This document shows positions 33,381 through 43,533 of a stretch of 64,000 bases of DNA, piece by piece. Below the pieces are notes generated by a model. The model saw only the letters and a list, made by a program, of their open reading frames with translations, did not search any database and was not told the DNA's origin. The stretch covers positions 1,116,001-1,180,000 of the forward strand of contig NZ_CP116383.1 of NCBI RefSeq assembly GCF_028201475.1, read 5' to 3'. Position 1 is the first letter of the stretch. Each line of letters opens with the position of its first letter. The stretch is from Vibrio sp. SCSIO 43137 (GTDB lineage: Bacteria > Pseudomonadota > Gammaproteobacteria > Enterobacterales > Vibrionaceae). The position numbers were made by a program, and so were the translations under genes.

Positions 33381-34148
33381 GTGAAAGCAGAGCAGCGGCA
33401 CAACGAGATAGTTCGGCTCGTTGAACTAAATGGTGAAGTAAACACGGACGAACTGGTTGAGATATTTAATGTCAGCCCGCAGACCATTCGCAGAGATCTA
33501 AACGAACTGGCAGAAGAGAACAAACTTCGCCGTACCCATGGTGGTGCAACTAACTCTTCAAGCTCTGAGAACTCCAGCTACAGCAACCGTAAGGTGATGC
33601 ATCCGCGGCAGAAAGAGCAGATTGCCACAACACTAACCCGTCATATCCCCAATGGTTCAACCCTGTTTATTGATATCGGCACCACACCTGAAGCCGTGGC
33701 AAGGGCACTTACTGTCAGCCATAGCGACCTTCGCGTTGTTACTAACAATATAAATGTTGCCACCATCCTGATGGAGAGAAGTGACTTTAAGGTGATTCTG
33801 GCTGGTGGTGAAGTGCGTAACATAGATGGCGGGGTGACAGGAGAGGCGACTCTGGACTTTATCTCTCAGTTCCGTCTTGATTTTGGTGTACTTGGTATTA
33901 GTGGTATCGATTTTGATGGTTCGTTACTGGATTTTGATTACCACGAAGTCAGGGTAAAGAAAGCCATTATCGAAAACAGCCGTCAGACTATTCTCGGCGT
34001 AGACCACTCTAAGTTTGGCCGTAATGCCATGGTTAAACTGGGTAATGTCAGCGAAATCAATCTGATTATTACCGATCAGATGCCTCCGGAGCCTTTAGCT
34101 TCTATTCTGCAAGAGAGCGAAACACAGGTAGAAGTGATCGAGCTGTAA
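33381..34148 (+). CDS. glpR: Glycerol-3-phosphate regulon repressor
   Basis: GlpR is the DeoR-family repressor of glycerol-3-phosphate genes. The 255-residue form starts at a GTG (MKAEQRHNEIVRLVE) behind AAGGAATAAG; a longer frame upstream has no family similarity. The N-terminal HTH (SPQTIRRDLNELAEENK, about residues 32-50) binds DNA and the DeoRC domain contains LFIDIGTTPEAVA and DGGVTGEATLDFISQFRLDFG. It sits beside glpT and glpABC, and similar operator half-sites lie between those genes. Confidence 0.95.
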   Translation: MKAEQRHNEIVRLVELNGEVNTDELVEIFNVSPQTIRRDLNELAEENKLRRTHGGATNSSSSENSSYSNRKVMHPRQKEQIATTLTRHIPNGSTLFIDIGTTPEAVARALTVSHSDLRVVTNNINVATILMERSDFKVILAGGEVRNIDGGVTGEATLDFISQFRLDFGVLGISGIDFDGSLLDFDYHEVRVKKAIIENSRQTILGVDHSKFGRNAMVKLGNVSEINLIITDQMPPEPLASILQESETQVEVIEL

Positions 34149-34168
34149 TTTGGTTTGTTATTTAAAAG

Positions 34169-34200
34169 AAACTCCGTTTGTTAAATCAGGCGGAGTTTTT
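34169..34200 (+). terminator. glpR terminator
   Basis: An AAACTCCG/CGGAGTTT stem with a 14-nt loop and a T tract lies about 20 nt after glpR. Confidence 0.85.
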
Positions 34201-34232
34201 TATTTGATGCATATTCGTAAGGGCTATTGATT

Positions 34233-34262
34233 AAAAAAGACCGCTGAAAATCAGCGGTCTTT
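34233..34262 (-). terminator. glpT terminator
   Basis: A perfect 12-bp AAAGACCGCTGA/TCAGCGGTCTTT stem with a 3-nt loop; on the minus strand it runs into a TTT tract. It lies 23 nt beyond the glpT stop. Confidence 0.88.
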
Positions 34263-34284
34263 GTCTTAGTAGAGTAAAGGGAAA

Positions 34285-35664
34285 TTAAGCTGAAGCTTCA
34301 GCGGCTTCTAGTCTTTCTTTCGCTTCTTTTTCTTTATGGAATTTTTTCTCACCGAAGTATGCATAAGCAAGGCACAGGATAGAGATACCACATGATGCTG
34401 TCAGCAGGATAAAGCCGCCATTCCAGCCAAAGTGGTCAACTGTGTAACCAAGAACGGCGTTTGCTGCCACGGCACCACCAAGGTAACCAAACAGACCAGT
34501 CAGACCGGCAGCAGTACCCGCTGCTTTCTTAGGTGCAAGCTCAAGAGCGTACAGACCAATCAGCATAACAGGGCCGTAAATCAGGAAGCCGATAGCAACC
34601 AGTGCAGCCATATCTACGCCCGGGTTACCTGCTGGGTTGAACCAGTAAACAAATACTGCGATTGTTACAAGAACCATAAACAGGATACCGGCAGGAGCAC
34701 GGCGGCCTTTAAACCACTTATCAGAGATCCAGCCACAAAGCAGAGTACCCGGAATACCAGCCCACTCGTACAGGAAGTATGCCCATGAAGATTTATCTAC
34801 CGTAAACTCTTTTGCTTCAGAAAGATAAGTCGGAGCCCAGTCCAGTACGCCGTAACGAATCAGATAAACAAATGCGTTAGCAATAGCAATAGACCATAGT
34901 AGCTTATTGTTGAAAACGTACTTAAAGAAGATCTCTTTAGCCGTCATCTCTTTTTCGTTAGCTTCGCTGTAGTTATCAGGATAGTCGTTCTTATACTCTT
35001 CGATTGCAGGCAGACCGCAAGACTGAGGAGTATCACGAAGGGTGATCCAGATAAAGATAGCAACCAGAGTAGCGAAGAAAGCAGGTACGTAGAATGCAGT
35101 ATGCCAGTCATCGTTAAACAGCCACAGACCCAGAATAAACATAGGACCGATCAGACCACCACCGATGTTGTGTGCCACGTTCCATACGGAAACCAGACCA
35201 CCACGCTCTTTACGTGACCACCAGTGAACCATGGTTCTGCCACATGCAGGCCAGCCCATACCCTGGAACCAACCGTTCAGGAACAACAGAATGAACATAG
35301 CAGTAACGCTACCTGTTGCCCACGGCATAAAGCCGAAGCAGAACATAACAGCAGCAGACATTAACAGACCGAAACTCAGGAAGTATCTTGGGTTTGAACG
35401 GTCAGACACACTACCCATCAGGAACTTAGACAGACCGTAGGCAATAGATACTGCAGAAAGAGCAACACCTAACTGGCCGCGGGTGAATCCTTGTTCAATA
35501 AGGAACGGCATTGCCAGGCTAAAGTTTTTACGTACAAGATAATACCCAGCGTAACCAAAGAAAATCCCCATAAACAGCTGCCATCTAAGGCGCGTGTAGG
35601 TAGCGTCAACCTGACCTTCAGGCAGGCGCTCAATATGAGCTTTAGGCTTAAAAATACCAAACAT
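34285..35664 (-). CDS. glpT: Glycerol-3-phosphate transporter (MFS antiporter)
   Basis: GlpT is a 12-segment MFS protein that exchanges glycerol-3-phosphate for phosphate. The 459-residue product has the organophosphate:Pi antiporter signatures [37 protein letters not shown] and [12 protein letters not shown]. It is divergent from glpABC, which consumes the imported G3P, and shares a control region with it. UhpC further right is a paralogue of this family. Confidence 0.95.
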   Translation of the reverse strand: MFGIFKPKAHIERLPEGQVDATYTRLRWQLFMGIFFGYAGYYLVRKNFSLAMPFLIEQGFTRGQLGVALSAVSIAYGLSKFLMGSVSDRSNPRYFLSFGLLMSAAVMFCFGFMPWATGSVTAMFILLFLNGWFQGMGWPACGRTMVHWWSRKERGGLVSVWNVAHNIGGGLIGPMFILGLWLFNDDWHTAFYVPAFFATLVAIFIWITLRDTPQSCGLPAIEEYKNDYPDNYSEANEKEMTAKEIFFKYVFNNKLLWSIAIANAFVYLIRYGVLDWAPTYLSEAKEFTVDKSSWAYFLYEWAGIPGTLLCGWISDKWFKGRRAPAGILFMVLVTIAVFVYWFNPAGNPGVDMAALVAIGFLIYGPVMLIGLYALELAPKKAAGTAAGLTGLFGYLGGAVAANAVLGYTVDHFGWNGGFILLTASCGISILCLAYAYFGEKKFHKEKEAKERLEAAEASA

Positions 35665-35980
35665 TTTAATTTGACCTATATATTAGAGTTATTGGATGAA
35701 ACGAACGTTATATGTTCGAACGCGCAAATTATGACGAATTGATAAAAAAAATTTGCGAGCCAGATTCACTTTATTTATTTCACGCTAAAAAATATTAAAT
35801 GACTAGTGTTTCTCTGTCTAAATAGTGTTAATGACTAATTTTCATGTGTTAAATGTTATTAAAATCGTTACATAAATATGACAGTGAGAAAAGTTGCAAT
35901 GTTCGTTCATCTTTTACTAGAATATAAAACGAAAGTAAAAATGTTCGTTTAGAGCTTTTCTTAACCATTTTGAGCGCGTT
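35665..35980. promoter_or_regulatory. glpT-glpA divergent control region with GlpR-like sites
   Basis: ATGTTCG, the GlpR half-site sequence, occurs at 35712-35718, 35899-35905 and 35941-35947, and an ACGAACG inverse half-site lies at 35701-35707. The last two are 42 bp apart, four helical turns. The best full site is 35711-35730, near glpT; its right half is degenerate. No ORF lies in this 316-bp gap. Operator status is inferred. Confidence 0.65.
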
Positions 35981-37624
35981 ATGAATTCACATACCCGATT
36001 CGAGACAGATGTTGTCATCATAGGTGGCGGTGCGACTGGCACCGGCATTATGCGCGACTGCGCATTAAGAGGGATTAACTGCATTCTGTTGGAGCAGGGG
36101 GATATTGCTTCCGGCACAACAGGACGCAACCACGGCCTGCTGCACTCAGGTGCCCGCTATGCCGTAACAGATTCACACTCAGCTAAAGAGTGTATTAAAG
36201 AGAACCGGATATTAAAGCAGATTGCCCGGAACTGTGTAGAAGATACCAGCGGCTTATTTATTACTCTTCCTGAGGACGATATCAATTTTCAGCAACAGTT
36301 TATTACGTCTTGTAGTGAAGCCGGAATCGAAACCGAGCAACTGACCACTAAAGAAGCGCTTCGTATCGAACCAAACGCCAACCCTGCCATGTTAGGGGCA
36401 GTCAAGGTACCGGATGGTACTCTTGATCCCTTCCGCCTGTGTGCTTCCAATGTTCTGGATGCAAAAGAGCACGGTGCCCGTCTGTTTACTCATACTAGAG
36501 TGATCTCCCTTATCCGCAGCGGAGATACAGTTTTGGGTGTGCGTTGTGTTAATGGACAAACCGGCCAAAGCTTTGAAATCTATGCCAGAGAAGTGATCAA
36601 CGCCGCCGGAATCTGGGGGCAAAATATCTGTGAGTATGCTGACCTGAGTATCAAGATGTTCCCAGCTAAGGGCTCACTGCTGATTCTGGACTACCGCATC
36701 AATAATTTGGTGATTAACCGCTGCCGCAAACCGTCCGATGCCGACATTCTGGTTCCCGGCGATACCATTTCCCTAATCGGCACTACGTCTGAACAGATCG
36801 ATTATAACCAGATTGATGATCTGAAAATCCGCCCTGATGAGATTGATACCCTGCTGGAAGAGGGCACTAAGCTGGCGCCGGTTATGGCAAATACCCGTGT
36901 GCTAAGAGCCTATGCCGGTGTGCGTCCGTTGATTGCTGTTGATGGTAATAGTTCGGGACGAAATATAAGCCGCGGTATCGTATTACTCGATCACGCTGAA
37001 AAAGATGGTTTAAACGGCCTGACTACCATTACCGGCGGAAAGCTGATGACCTACCGTCTGATGGCCGAGCAGGCAACGGATATGGTGGCGAAAAAGCTCG
37101 GCAATACAGAGCCTTGCATCACTGCCAGCCGTCCTCTGCCCGGTTCTAATCAGGAGCCGAAACAGCCTAAGAAAAATGCCAGTATCGCCAAGCCTGTTTA
37201 CGAGTCAGCGGTATACCGCCACGGTGAACGCGCTTTGTCCTTTCTGAAAGATGATGCCAAAAGTCAGTCGATTATCTGTGAATGTGAAATGGTTACGGCG
37301 GGTGAAGTGGAGTATGCCGTTAAGCATCTGGATGTTAAAAACATTGAAGATCTGCGCCGTCGTACCCGTCTGGGAATGGGCCCTTGTCAGGGTGAGCTTT
37401 GTACCTACAGGGCAGCGGGTTTACTGAACGAGTTTGGTGACTTTAGCGGAAATGATTGCAGCCAGCTTCTGGTGGACTTTATGGAGGAGCGCTGGAAAGG
37501 TACCAAGCCTGTACTCTGGGGCGATGCACTGCGCGAAGCCGAGTTTAGTTACTGGATCTACGAAGGTTTACTGGGTGCATCCAGTTCAGAAAATCACAAC
37601 AAAAAAGCGGGAGAGGCACAATGA
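35981..37624 (+). CDS. glpA: Anaerobic glycerol-3-phosphate dehydrogenase subunit A
   Basis: GlpA is the FAD-containing catalytic subunit that oxidises G3P to dihydroxyacetone phosphate under anaerobic conditions. The 547-residue protein has the dinucleotide motif VVIIGGGATGTG near the N-terminus, TTGRNHGLLHSGARYA, and a C-terminal BFD-type [2Fe-2S] domain (CECEMVT near residue 430 and GPCQGELC near 468). It overlaps glpB by the ATGA of the junction. GlpABC is a peripheral complex bound to the membrane through GlpC. Confidence 0.96.
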   Translation: MNSHTRFETDVVIIGGGATGTGIMRDCALRGINCILLEQGDIASGTTGRNHGLLHSGARYAVTDSHSAKECIKENRILKQIARNCVEDTSGLFITLPEDDINFQQQFITSCSEAGIETEQLTTKEALRIEPNANPAMLGAVKVPDGTLDPFRLCASNVLDAKEHGARLFTHTRVISLIRSGDTVLGVRCVNGQTGQSFEIYAREVINAAGIWGQNICEYADLSIKMFPAKGSLLILDYRINNLVINRCRKPSDADILVPGDTISLIGTTSEQIDYNQIDDLKIRPDEIDTLLEEGTKLAPVMANTRVLRAYAGVRPLIAVDGNSSGRNISRGIVLLDHAEKDGLNGLTTITGGKLMTYRLMAEQATDMVAKKLGNTEPCITASRPLPGSNQEPKQPKKNASIAKPVYESAVYRHGERALSFLKDDAKSQSIICECEMVTAGEVEYAVKHLDVKNIEDLRRRTRLGMGPCQGELCTYRAAGLLNEFGDFSGNDCSQLLVDFMEERWKGTKPVLWGDALREAEFSYWIYEGLLGASSSENHNKKAGEAQ

Positions 37625-38952
37625 AATACGATGTTGTTGTGATTGGCGGCGGAATGGCAGGGTACACCTCGGCTATCCGTTGTCTGGAAAAGGGTAAGAA
37701 AACGGCATTGATTAACAATGGCCGCAGCGCGCTGCATTTCTCATCAGGCTCTGTTGACCTGCTTTCAGCGACCCCTTCCGGCACGCCGGTACGGGCGCCT
37801 TTTGAAGCCATAGCGAAATTTGATAAGGAGTACGCGGAGCACCCTTACGCAAAAATCGGTGCAGAAAAAGTTTCTGATGCGGTGAACTGGTTTACCGAGA
37901 TGATGGCGGGAGCCGGTGTGCAATTGACTCAGCGGGAGAACAACGAGAACCATCAGCGTATCTCAACGCTGGGGATGGTGAGAAGTACCTTTTTGTCACA
38001 ACCCTTTGTTGAGCAGATTGGTTATAACGCCAGCGGTCACTCCTTTGAGCGTATTGTGCTGCTCTCTATTGAAAACTTCCGCGATTTCCAGACCGATGTG
38101 GTGGCAGATAATCTGAAGTCGAGTGCTCTGTTTAAAAATACCCCGGTAGTGTCGGCTACAGTATCGCTGGAAAACAGATCAAGCTCAAAAGTAGTGACGA
38201 ATAACTACCGCTCGACCGATTTTATTAAGGCGCTAAACAGAGATGAAAGCTTTTTCCACCTGGCAAATCAGATAGCAAGTTGTGCCACGCCTAAAGATCT
38301 GGTGGTAATGCCTGCAATACTAGGTACTACTCAGGGGCTGGAAATACTGCAGCGCCTAAAAGTGTATACCGGCCTCAATTTCCACGAAGTACCGACCATG
38401 CCGCCGTCACTGATGGGAATCCGTTTAGAAGAGACTCTGGAAAAGCAGTTTATCCGCCTGGGCGGTGTACTGCTTAAGGGTGACTGCGTTACTGGCGGTG
38501 AGTTTGAAGAGAGTGAAACAGGCTTAACCCTGAAGACTATCTCAACGAAAAACCTGCGTGATTATCAGTTGCAGGCGGATCACTTTGTTCTCGCCACTGG
38601 CAGTTTTTTCAGTAATGGCCTGAGAGCCAGACTAAACAGTATCGAAGAGTCAGTATTCGGTTTGGATATCTGCCATACAGGTTCAAGAACGGACTGGTAT
38701 AACGAAAAGTTCTTCTCTCCTGCGTCTCACGCCTTTATGTCCTTTGGCGTGGAAACCGATGCAGAGTTAAAGCCGACAAAACGGGGTAAAACTGTCAGCA
38801 ACCTATATTGCTGTGGCTCTATCCTCGCGCACTACAACCCAGTGGCAGAAGGCTCAGGAGGCGGTGTTGCCATCTCATCGGCCTATTTTGTAACAGATAA
38901 AATTACCCGCAACTACAACGAGCAAGTGGTAATGGAGACCAACCAATGTTAG
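37621..38952 (+). CDS. glpB: Anaerobic glycerol-3-phosphate dehydrogenase subunit B
   Basis: GlpB is the second flavin subunit. The 443-residue protein opens with the dinucleotide fold VVVIGGGMAGYTSAIRC and has HFSSGSVDLLSATPSG and GSGGGVAISSAYF as family signatures. It overlaps glpA by 4 nt and glpC by 7 nt, showing tight coupling of all three subunits. Confidence 0.95.
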   Translation: MKYDVVVIGGGMAGYTSAIRCLEKGKKTALINNGRSALHFSSGSVDLLSATPSGTPVRAPFEAIAKFDKEYAEHPYAKIGAEKVSDAVNWFTEMMAGAGVQLTQRENNENHQRISTLGMVRSTFLSQPFVEQIGYNASGHSFERIVLLSIENFRDFQTDVVADNLKSSALFKNTPVVSATVSLENRSSSKVVTNNYRSTDFIKALNRDESFFHLANQIASCATPKDLVVMPAILGTTQGLEILQRLKVYTGLNFHEVPTMPPSLMGIRLEETLEKQFIRLGGVLLKGDCVTGGEFEESETGLTLKTISTKNLRDYQLQADHFVLATGSFFSNGLRARLNSIEESVFGLDICHTGSRTDWYNEKFFSPASHAFMSFGVETDAELKPTKRGKTVSNLYCCGSILAHYNPVAEGSGGGVAISSAYFVTDKITRNYNEQVVMETNQC

Positions 38953-40169
38953 ATGTCGCACTGGATACCAGCTTTGATCAGTGCATAAAGTGTACTGTCT
39001 GTACCGTATATTGTCCGGTGGCGAAAGCCAACCCTGACTTTCCCGGACCAAAGCAGTGTGGTCCGGATGGGGAGCGTCTGAGAATCAAAGACCCTCAGTA
39101 TTTTGAAGATGTGCTTAAGTACTGCACTAACTGTAAGCGTTGCGAAACCGCTTGTCCGTCTAATGTCCGTATCGGCGATATAATTGCCGTTGCCCGCGGT
39201 AAGTACGGCAAGTTAGAAGCGAACCCGAAAACTGTACGTGACTTTGTGCTCAGCCATACTGACCTGTTTGGTTCACTGGCAACACCAGTAGCACCAATTG
39301 TGAATGCCGCGACCAGTATGCCGATCGTGAAGAAAATCATGCACAAAACTGTCGGGGTTCATGACCATAAATCTCTGCCCAAGTATTCCCATGGTACTTT
39401 TCGTCGCTGGTATAAAAAATCCTGTCCGGATCAGTCTGGATTTAAGCGTGGTGTCAGCTTTTTCCACGGTTGTTACGTTAACTATAACCATCCACAACTG
39501 GGTAAAGATCTGGTCACTGTACTGAATGCAATGAATATAGGTGTGCACTTGCTGGATGGCGAAAAGTGCTGTGGTGTTCCTTTAATTGCCAACGGTTTTC
39601 ATAAAAAGGCGCAGAAAAATGCTCAGTATAATGTGAAGAAACTGGAGCAGTCTGTGGAGACTTACCAGCGTGATATCGTCGCCACTTCTTCAACCTGTTC
39701 ATTTACCCTGCAGAATGAGTACCCTCATGTGCTGGGTGTTAATAATGAGCGGGTGGCAGACCGGATTCAGTTTATCACCCGTTATCTGCTGAAAGAGTTT
39801 ATGAATGGTAATACGCCTAAGATGAAACCACTGAACAAAAAGGTGGTTTATCACACGCCGTGTCATCTTGAGCGTAGCGGTAACACCATGTTTACCATTG
39901 AGCTGCTGAAAGCAATCCCCGGCCTTAAGCTGCAGGTGCTGAATAGTGAATGTTGCGGTTCAGCCGGAACTTACGGCTTTAAGGAAGAGAATTACGATGC
40001 CTCTATGATGATTGGCAGCGGGCTGTTTAAGCAGATAGAAGCGGCTGAGGCGGATCTGGCCATCACCGACTGTGAAACCTGTAAATGGCAGATTGAAGAA
40101 AACACCGATTTAGAGTGTATTCACCCTGTCTCTCTGCTGGCGCAAGCCATTAGCGGAGAGCAGATATAA
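38946..40169 (+). CDS. glpC: Anaerobic glycerol-3-phosphate dehydrogenase subunit C
   Basis: GlpC carries electrons from GlpAB to the quinone pool and anchors the complex to the membrane. The 407-residue protein has two 4Fe-4S motifs (CIKCTVCTVYCPV and CTNCKRCETACPS) and two cysteine-rich CCG domains (CCGVPLIANG, CCGSAGTYGFK). It ends the operon. A short AGAGCC/GGCTCT hairpin without a T tract follows the stop. Confidence 0.95.
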   Translation: MLDVALDTSFDQCIKCTVCTVYCPVAKANPDFPGPKQCGPDGERLRIKDPQYFEDVLKYCTNCKRCETACPSNVRIGDIIAVARGKYGKLEANPKTVRDFVLSHTDLFGSLATPVAPIVNAATSMPIVKKIMHKTVGVHDHKSLPKYSHGTFRRWYKKSCPDQSGFKRGVSFFHGCYVNYNHPQLGKDLVTVLNAMNIGVHLLDGEKCCGVPLIANGFHKKAQKNAQYNVKKLEQSVETYQRDIVATSSTCSFTLQNEYPHVLGVNNERVADRIQFITRYLLKEFMNGNTPKMKPLNKKVVYHTPCHLERSGNTMFTIELLKAIPGLKLQVLNSECCGSAGTYGFKEENYDASMMIGSGLFKQIEAAEADLAITDCETCKWQIEENTDLECIHPVSLLAQAISGEQI

Positions 40170-40207
40170 AAAAGAGCCGTAAGGCTCTGACATGTCTTTG
40201 CCGGTTA

Positions 40208-40474
40208 ATATACCCAAGTCACCTCAAGATGCCTTTTCAGCGAGAATTTATTGGTTTCTGATCAAGGCACTGATTTGAAGCCATAGTCATTCTACGGTGA
40301 GAATCAGTAACACAGAGCAGGAGCCAATAAAACTCGCCCTTTGGGAGCGCATCAAGGCGCCCATTTCTGTGTCAGATAACTTTGAAAGGGAGTGCCATTC
40401 CTACAGTTATCTTCCTTGAACTGAACACCTTGATGCAGCTCTGAATCCTTCATCTTGAGGTCACTTGGGTATAT
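40208..40474. mobile_element. MITE-like element with 24-bp terminal inverted repeats
   Basis: A 267-bp element between glpC and the pilin gene. Its ends are 24-bp inverted repeats (starting ATATACCCAAGT, ending GTATAT) with one mismatch. Inside are further inverted repeats: AGATAACT/AGTTATCT and a GCGAG..TTATTGG pair. No convincing transposase frame fits, so it would be non-autonomous. Similar TATACCCAAGT-ended repeats occur in vibrios, in my memory. A two-base TA target duplication is possible but ambiguous. Confidence 0.75.
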
Positions 40475-40512
40475 ATGAGGTACAACCGGCTTTTTTGTTT
40501 CTGAGTGCTCTT

Positions 40513-41052
40513 CTAGCAACCGCTGGTATCTACAAAAATCTCCGGAGTGGTCGTTTGCGTAGCCTGCACATAACGTACATAACATTTAGTGTCGCGTGGC
40601 GCAGTTGCAGGCGCGTCTCCGGTAACTGAACCAGCAGAAAGAAGAATTGCAGGTGCAGTACCACCGCCATCTAATGACCAGTTCCAGTAATGAATAACCC
40701 AGTCATGTTCACTGTTGTTGCTGTTTTTGCCATAGCCGGCAACATCGCCCAGTTCTGTAGCAGCTGCAATTCCGTTAAAGGCGTTGGGATAGCCGTAAAC
40801 CATATTTACGCTTTGACCACCGATAGAGATAGTCGAAGTGGCTTTAGATTCATTACCGTCAATAATGGATTTAGAATGCGCCAGTTCAGCCGCACTATTA
40901 AAAGCGCCATAAACACCTCGGATGGCCGCTGCATTTGCCTCTGAACTCAGGGAAAGAAAACGGGGTGCGGCGGTCACCGACAGGATACCCAGAATAACGA
41001 TAACGACCACCAGTTCTATCAGGGTAAAACCGGAACTACTTTTATTAATCAT
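40513..41052 (-). CDS. MSHA-type type IV pilin, orphan
   Basis: A 179-residue type IV pilin precursor. It has the class III prepilin signature: a short basic leader (MINKSSSG) cleaved before Phe, then FTLIELVVVIVILGILSVTAAPRFL, with Glu5. The C-terminal half has a Cys pair (KCYVRY...SGC) expected to form the disulfide loop. Similarity is to MshA, the mannose-sensitive haemagglutinin pilin. No assembly, ATPase or prepilin peptidase genes lie nearby, so it would need machinery encoded elsewhere. It sits beside the MITE-like element; which of the two came later cannot be told. Confidence 0.88.
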   Translation of the reverse strand: MINKSSSGFTLIELVVVIVILGILSVTAAPRFLSLSSEANAAAIRGVYGAFNSAAELAHSKSIIDGNESKATSTISIGGQSVNMVYGYPNAFNGIAAATELGDVAGYGKNSNNSEHDWVIHYWNWSLDGGGTAPAILLSAGSVTGDAPATAPRDTKCYVRYVQATQTTTPEIFVDTSGC

Positions 41053-41259
41053 AGAGAGAGTACAACAGGTTAAAACTTAGACACACTAGAGTAGCTAGTC
41101 TAAATTATAAACCCTGTTGATATTTTGCGATGTGTCATATAAACCCAAATTATGTTAACAATTAGTTAGCATTAACTGGCTGAAAATAAAGGTTTATAAA
41201 TTGGTTTCCTGCAATCAATTGTTAGCAGAACCGCTCTGTCACCCGTCAGTGTTAGCTGT

Positions 41260-42060
41260 TTATTGGTTACTGTTTTCCTTACCGCCTTGTTGTGTATTTT
41301 TATTAAACAGTGCCTCCATTAAGTCCATCGGCATTGGGAAAAGTATGGTTGAATTTTTCTCTCCGGCAATTTCTGTCAGGGTTTGCAGGTAACGCAGCAG
41401 AATGGCGTTTGGCTCCAGTGCCAGTTTATTGGCCGCTTCTACCAGTTTCTCTGAGGCCTCCATTTCACCCGACGCATGGATAACTTTTGCCCGTCTGGTT
41501 CTCTCTGCTTCAGCCTGCCTTGCAATAGCACGAACCATGGTTTCGTTCAGATCTACATGTTTGATCTCAACATTGGAAACCTTAATACCCCAGCCATCGG
41601 TTCTGGCATCTAAGATTTCCTGTATATCCGTATTAAGCATTTCACGGTTGGCCAGCATTTCGTCCAGTTCATGCTGACCTAATACGGATCTCAGGGTGGT
41701 CTGTGCAAGTTGTGAAGTAGCCGCCAGATAGTCTTCTACATTGATAATGGCTTTCTGGGCATCAACCACCCGGAAGTAGATAACGGCATTTACCCTGACG
41801 GAGACATTATCACGGCTGATAACATCCTGACTGGGGACATCCATCACCACGGTTCGTAAATCAACCCGCACCATCTGCTGGATCACCGGGATAACAATAA
41901 TCAGCCCCGGTCCTTTTACCCGTTCAAATCGTCCGAGAAAAAAGATAACACCGCGCTCGTACTCCCTCAGGACATGGAACAGGCTGAACGCCAATAATAC
42001 GATCAAAACAACAATAATAATGGGTGTCAGCATACCGCTGGCAAGAATCAGTTCCATCAT
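41260..42060 (-). CDS. SPFH/stomatin-family membrane protein (slipin)
   Basis: A 266-residue stomatin-like protein. Residues about 8-28 are a membrane anchor ([19 protein letters not shown]), followed by the SPFH domain ([47 protein letters not shown]) and a coiled-coil rich in Ala/Glu (about 175-225). Such proteins oligomerise on membranes and work with NfeD-type partners. The upstream gene encodes one, overlapping by 4 nt, as is usual. No defined substrate is known. Family is sure, role uncertain. Confidence 0.92.
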   Translation of the reverse strand: MMELILASGMLTPIIIVVLIVLLAFSLFHVLREYERGVIFFLGRFERVKGPGLIIVIPVIQQMVRVDLRTVVMDVPSQDVISRDNVSVRVNAVIYFRVVDAQKAIINVEDYLAATSQLAQTTLRSVLGQHELDEMLANREMLNTDIQEILDARTDGWGIKVSNVEIKHVDLNETMVRAIARQAEAERTRRAKVIHASGEMEASEKLVEAANKLALEPNAILLRYLQTLTEIAGEKNSTILFPMPMDLMEALFNKNTQQGGKENSNQ

Positions 42061-43430
42061 GGTCTGTTACTCCCGTCGGCCTTTATGACCGTTAATGTTA
42101 ATCCGTTGACTGCGGTGACAGTGACGATGTCACCTTTCTCTAATTTGCTATCACTGATGGCTGCCCACTCTTCGCCGCGGATAAGTACAATGCCTTTAGA
42201 GCTGAAATCTGCGGTTACCACGGCTTCGCTGCCAAGAAAAGTGTCCGGCCCGCTCACTGCTTTGCGCTTGCGGAACAGCCAGATTCGTCTCAGAACAAAA
42301 AGGACAAACAGTGCTGAGGTTGCCGCAATGGCGTAGATAAGGCTGAGTGAAATACGCAATTCCGGCAGCTCACTGTCAAACAGAAATACCGAGCCCAGTG
42401 TAAAGGCGACCACACCACCAAAGCCGAGCAGGCCGAAGCTGGGCAGCATGGATTCAGCCACAAGCAGTGCCAGCCCGAGCAGAATAAGCCCCAGACCGGC
42501 ATAGTTCACCGGCAGTAACTGGAAAGCGTATAGGGCGAGCAGCAGGGAAATAGCACCGGCAATACCGGAAACACCAAAGCCGGGGCTGTAAAACTCCAGC
42601 AACAGGCCGTAAATGCCGATGATCATCAGAATATAAGCGATATTCGGGTCGGTAATGGTGGCAAGAAACTGGTTACGCCAGTCCGGCTCACGCATTTCCA
42701 GCGTGGTATCGGCGAAATCCATAGAGATTTGCTGCTTATTGATGCTGACAGTCTGGCCATGGGTCAGGCTAAGTAGCGACAGGGGATCTTCAGCAATAAG
42801 GTTAATCACATTCAGTTCCAGAGCCTCTGAAGAGGAGAGGGTAGCCGCTTCCCGCACTGCTTTTTCTGCCCATTCCACATTGCGCCCGCGCAGTTGAGCC
42901 AGAGAGCGTATATAGGCGATGGAGTCATTGAGCATCTTTTTCTCCATTGCACTGGGCTCCGTTGGCTTCTCTTGCTGCTGGTTATCACTACCGGCAGGGC
43001 TGCCGATGCTGACGGGTGTCGCTGCCCCGAGAGTAGTGGCCGAAGACATAGCGGCAATATGGCAGGCATAAAGCATATAAGTTCCTGCACTGGCGGCACG
43101 TGCCCCCTGAGGATAGACAAGGCAGAGTACCGGAATGTCAGAGGAGAGAATCTGTTGGTTAATAGCGCGCAGGCTGGAAACCAGACCGCCGGGTGTGTCA
43201 ATAGTCATGATCAGGGCGGGAGTATTGGAAGCCTGATTTGCCCGCTGTATCTCTTCAATAATATACGCCCCCACAGCCGGGCCGATGGCGCCTTTAACGG
43301 AAATCACCGGTACGGATTTAATGGCTGTGCTACTGTTATTGCTGGTTTCAGCAACGGACAAAGGAGTGAACAAGCTTAAAACAAAGCCCAAACAAAAGCC
43401 GGGAACCGTCGCGATAAAATTTCGACCCAT
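42057..43430 (-). CDS. NfeD-family membrane serine protease (ClpP-class)
   Basis: A 457-residue NfeD1b-type protein. From the ATG chosen, behind GGAGG, an N-terminal signal segment (to about residue 30) precedes a ClpP-class protease domain with [26 protein letters not shown] and the catalytic Ser/Lys region; four or five membrane segments follow (about 250-370), then a C-terminal NfeD OB-fold ([14 protein letters not shown]). A longer frame starts 30 nt upstream. NfeD-stomatin pairs are co-transcribed in many bacteria, with membrane quality control proposed. Confidence 0.9.
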   Translation of the reverse strand: MGRNFIATVPGFCLGFVLSLFTPLSVAETSNNSSTAIKSVPVISVKGAIGPAVGAYIIEEIQRANQASNTPALIMTIDTPGGLVSSLRAINQQILSSDIPVLCLVYPQGARAASAGTYMLYACHIAAMSSATTLGAATPVSIGSPAGSDNQQQEKPTEPSAMEKKMLNDSIAYIRSLAQLRGRNVEWAEKAVREAATLSSSEALELNVINLIAEDPLSLLSLTHGQTVSINKQQISMDFADTTLEMREPDWRNQFLATITDPNIAYILMIIGIYGLLLEFYSPGFGVSGIAGAISLLLALYAFQLLPVNYAGLGLILLGLALLVAESMLPSFGLLGFGGVVAFTLGSVFLFDSELPELRISLSLIYAIAATSALFVLFVLRRIWLFRKRKAVSGPDTFLGSEAVVTADFSSKGIVLIRGEEWAAISDSKLEKGDIVTVTAVNGLTLTVIKADGSNRP

Positions 43431-43533
43431 ATTGCCTCCGAAGGCAGAGCCAGTGGTCATTCAGTCAGGTTTGAACCTGACGTTACAGATCATACGCTGC
43501 TGACCGGACACGCGGTCATTGGCAGCACATAGA

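Noticed and set aside
40352..40585. 77-codon minus-strand frame through the MITE-like element
   Set aside because: It runs from the structured repeat into the pilin 3' end and has no transposase or other signature.
42812..43201. 129-codon frame within the NfeD gene on the same strand
   Set aside because: It lies wholly inside the NfeD coding region in another frame; the NfeD frame has clear family motifs.
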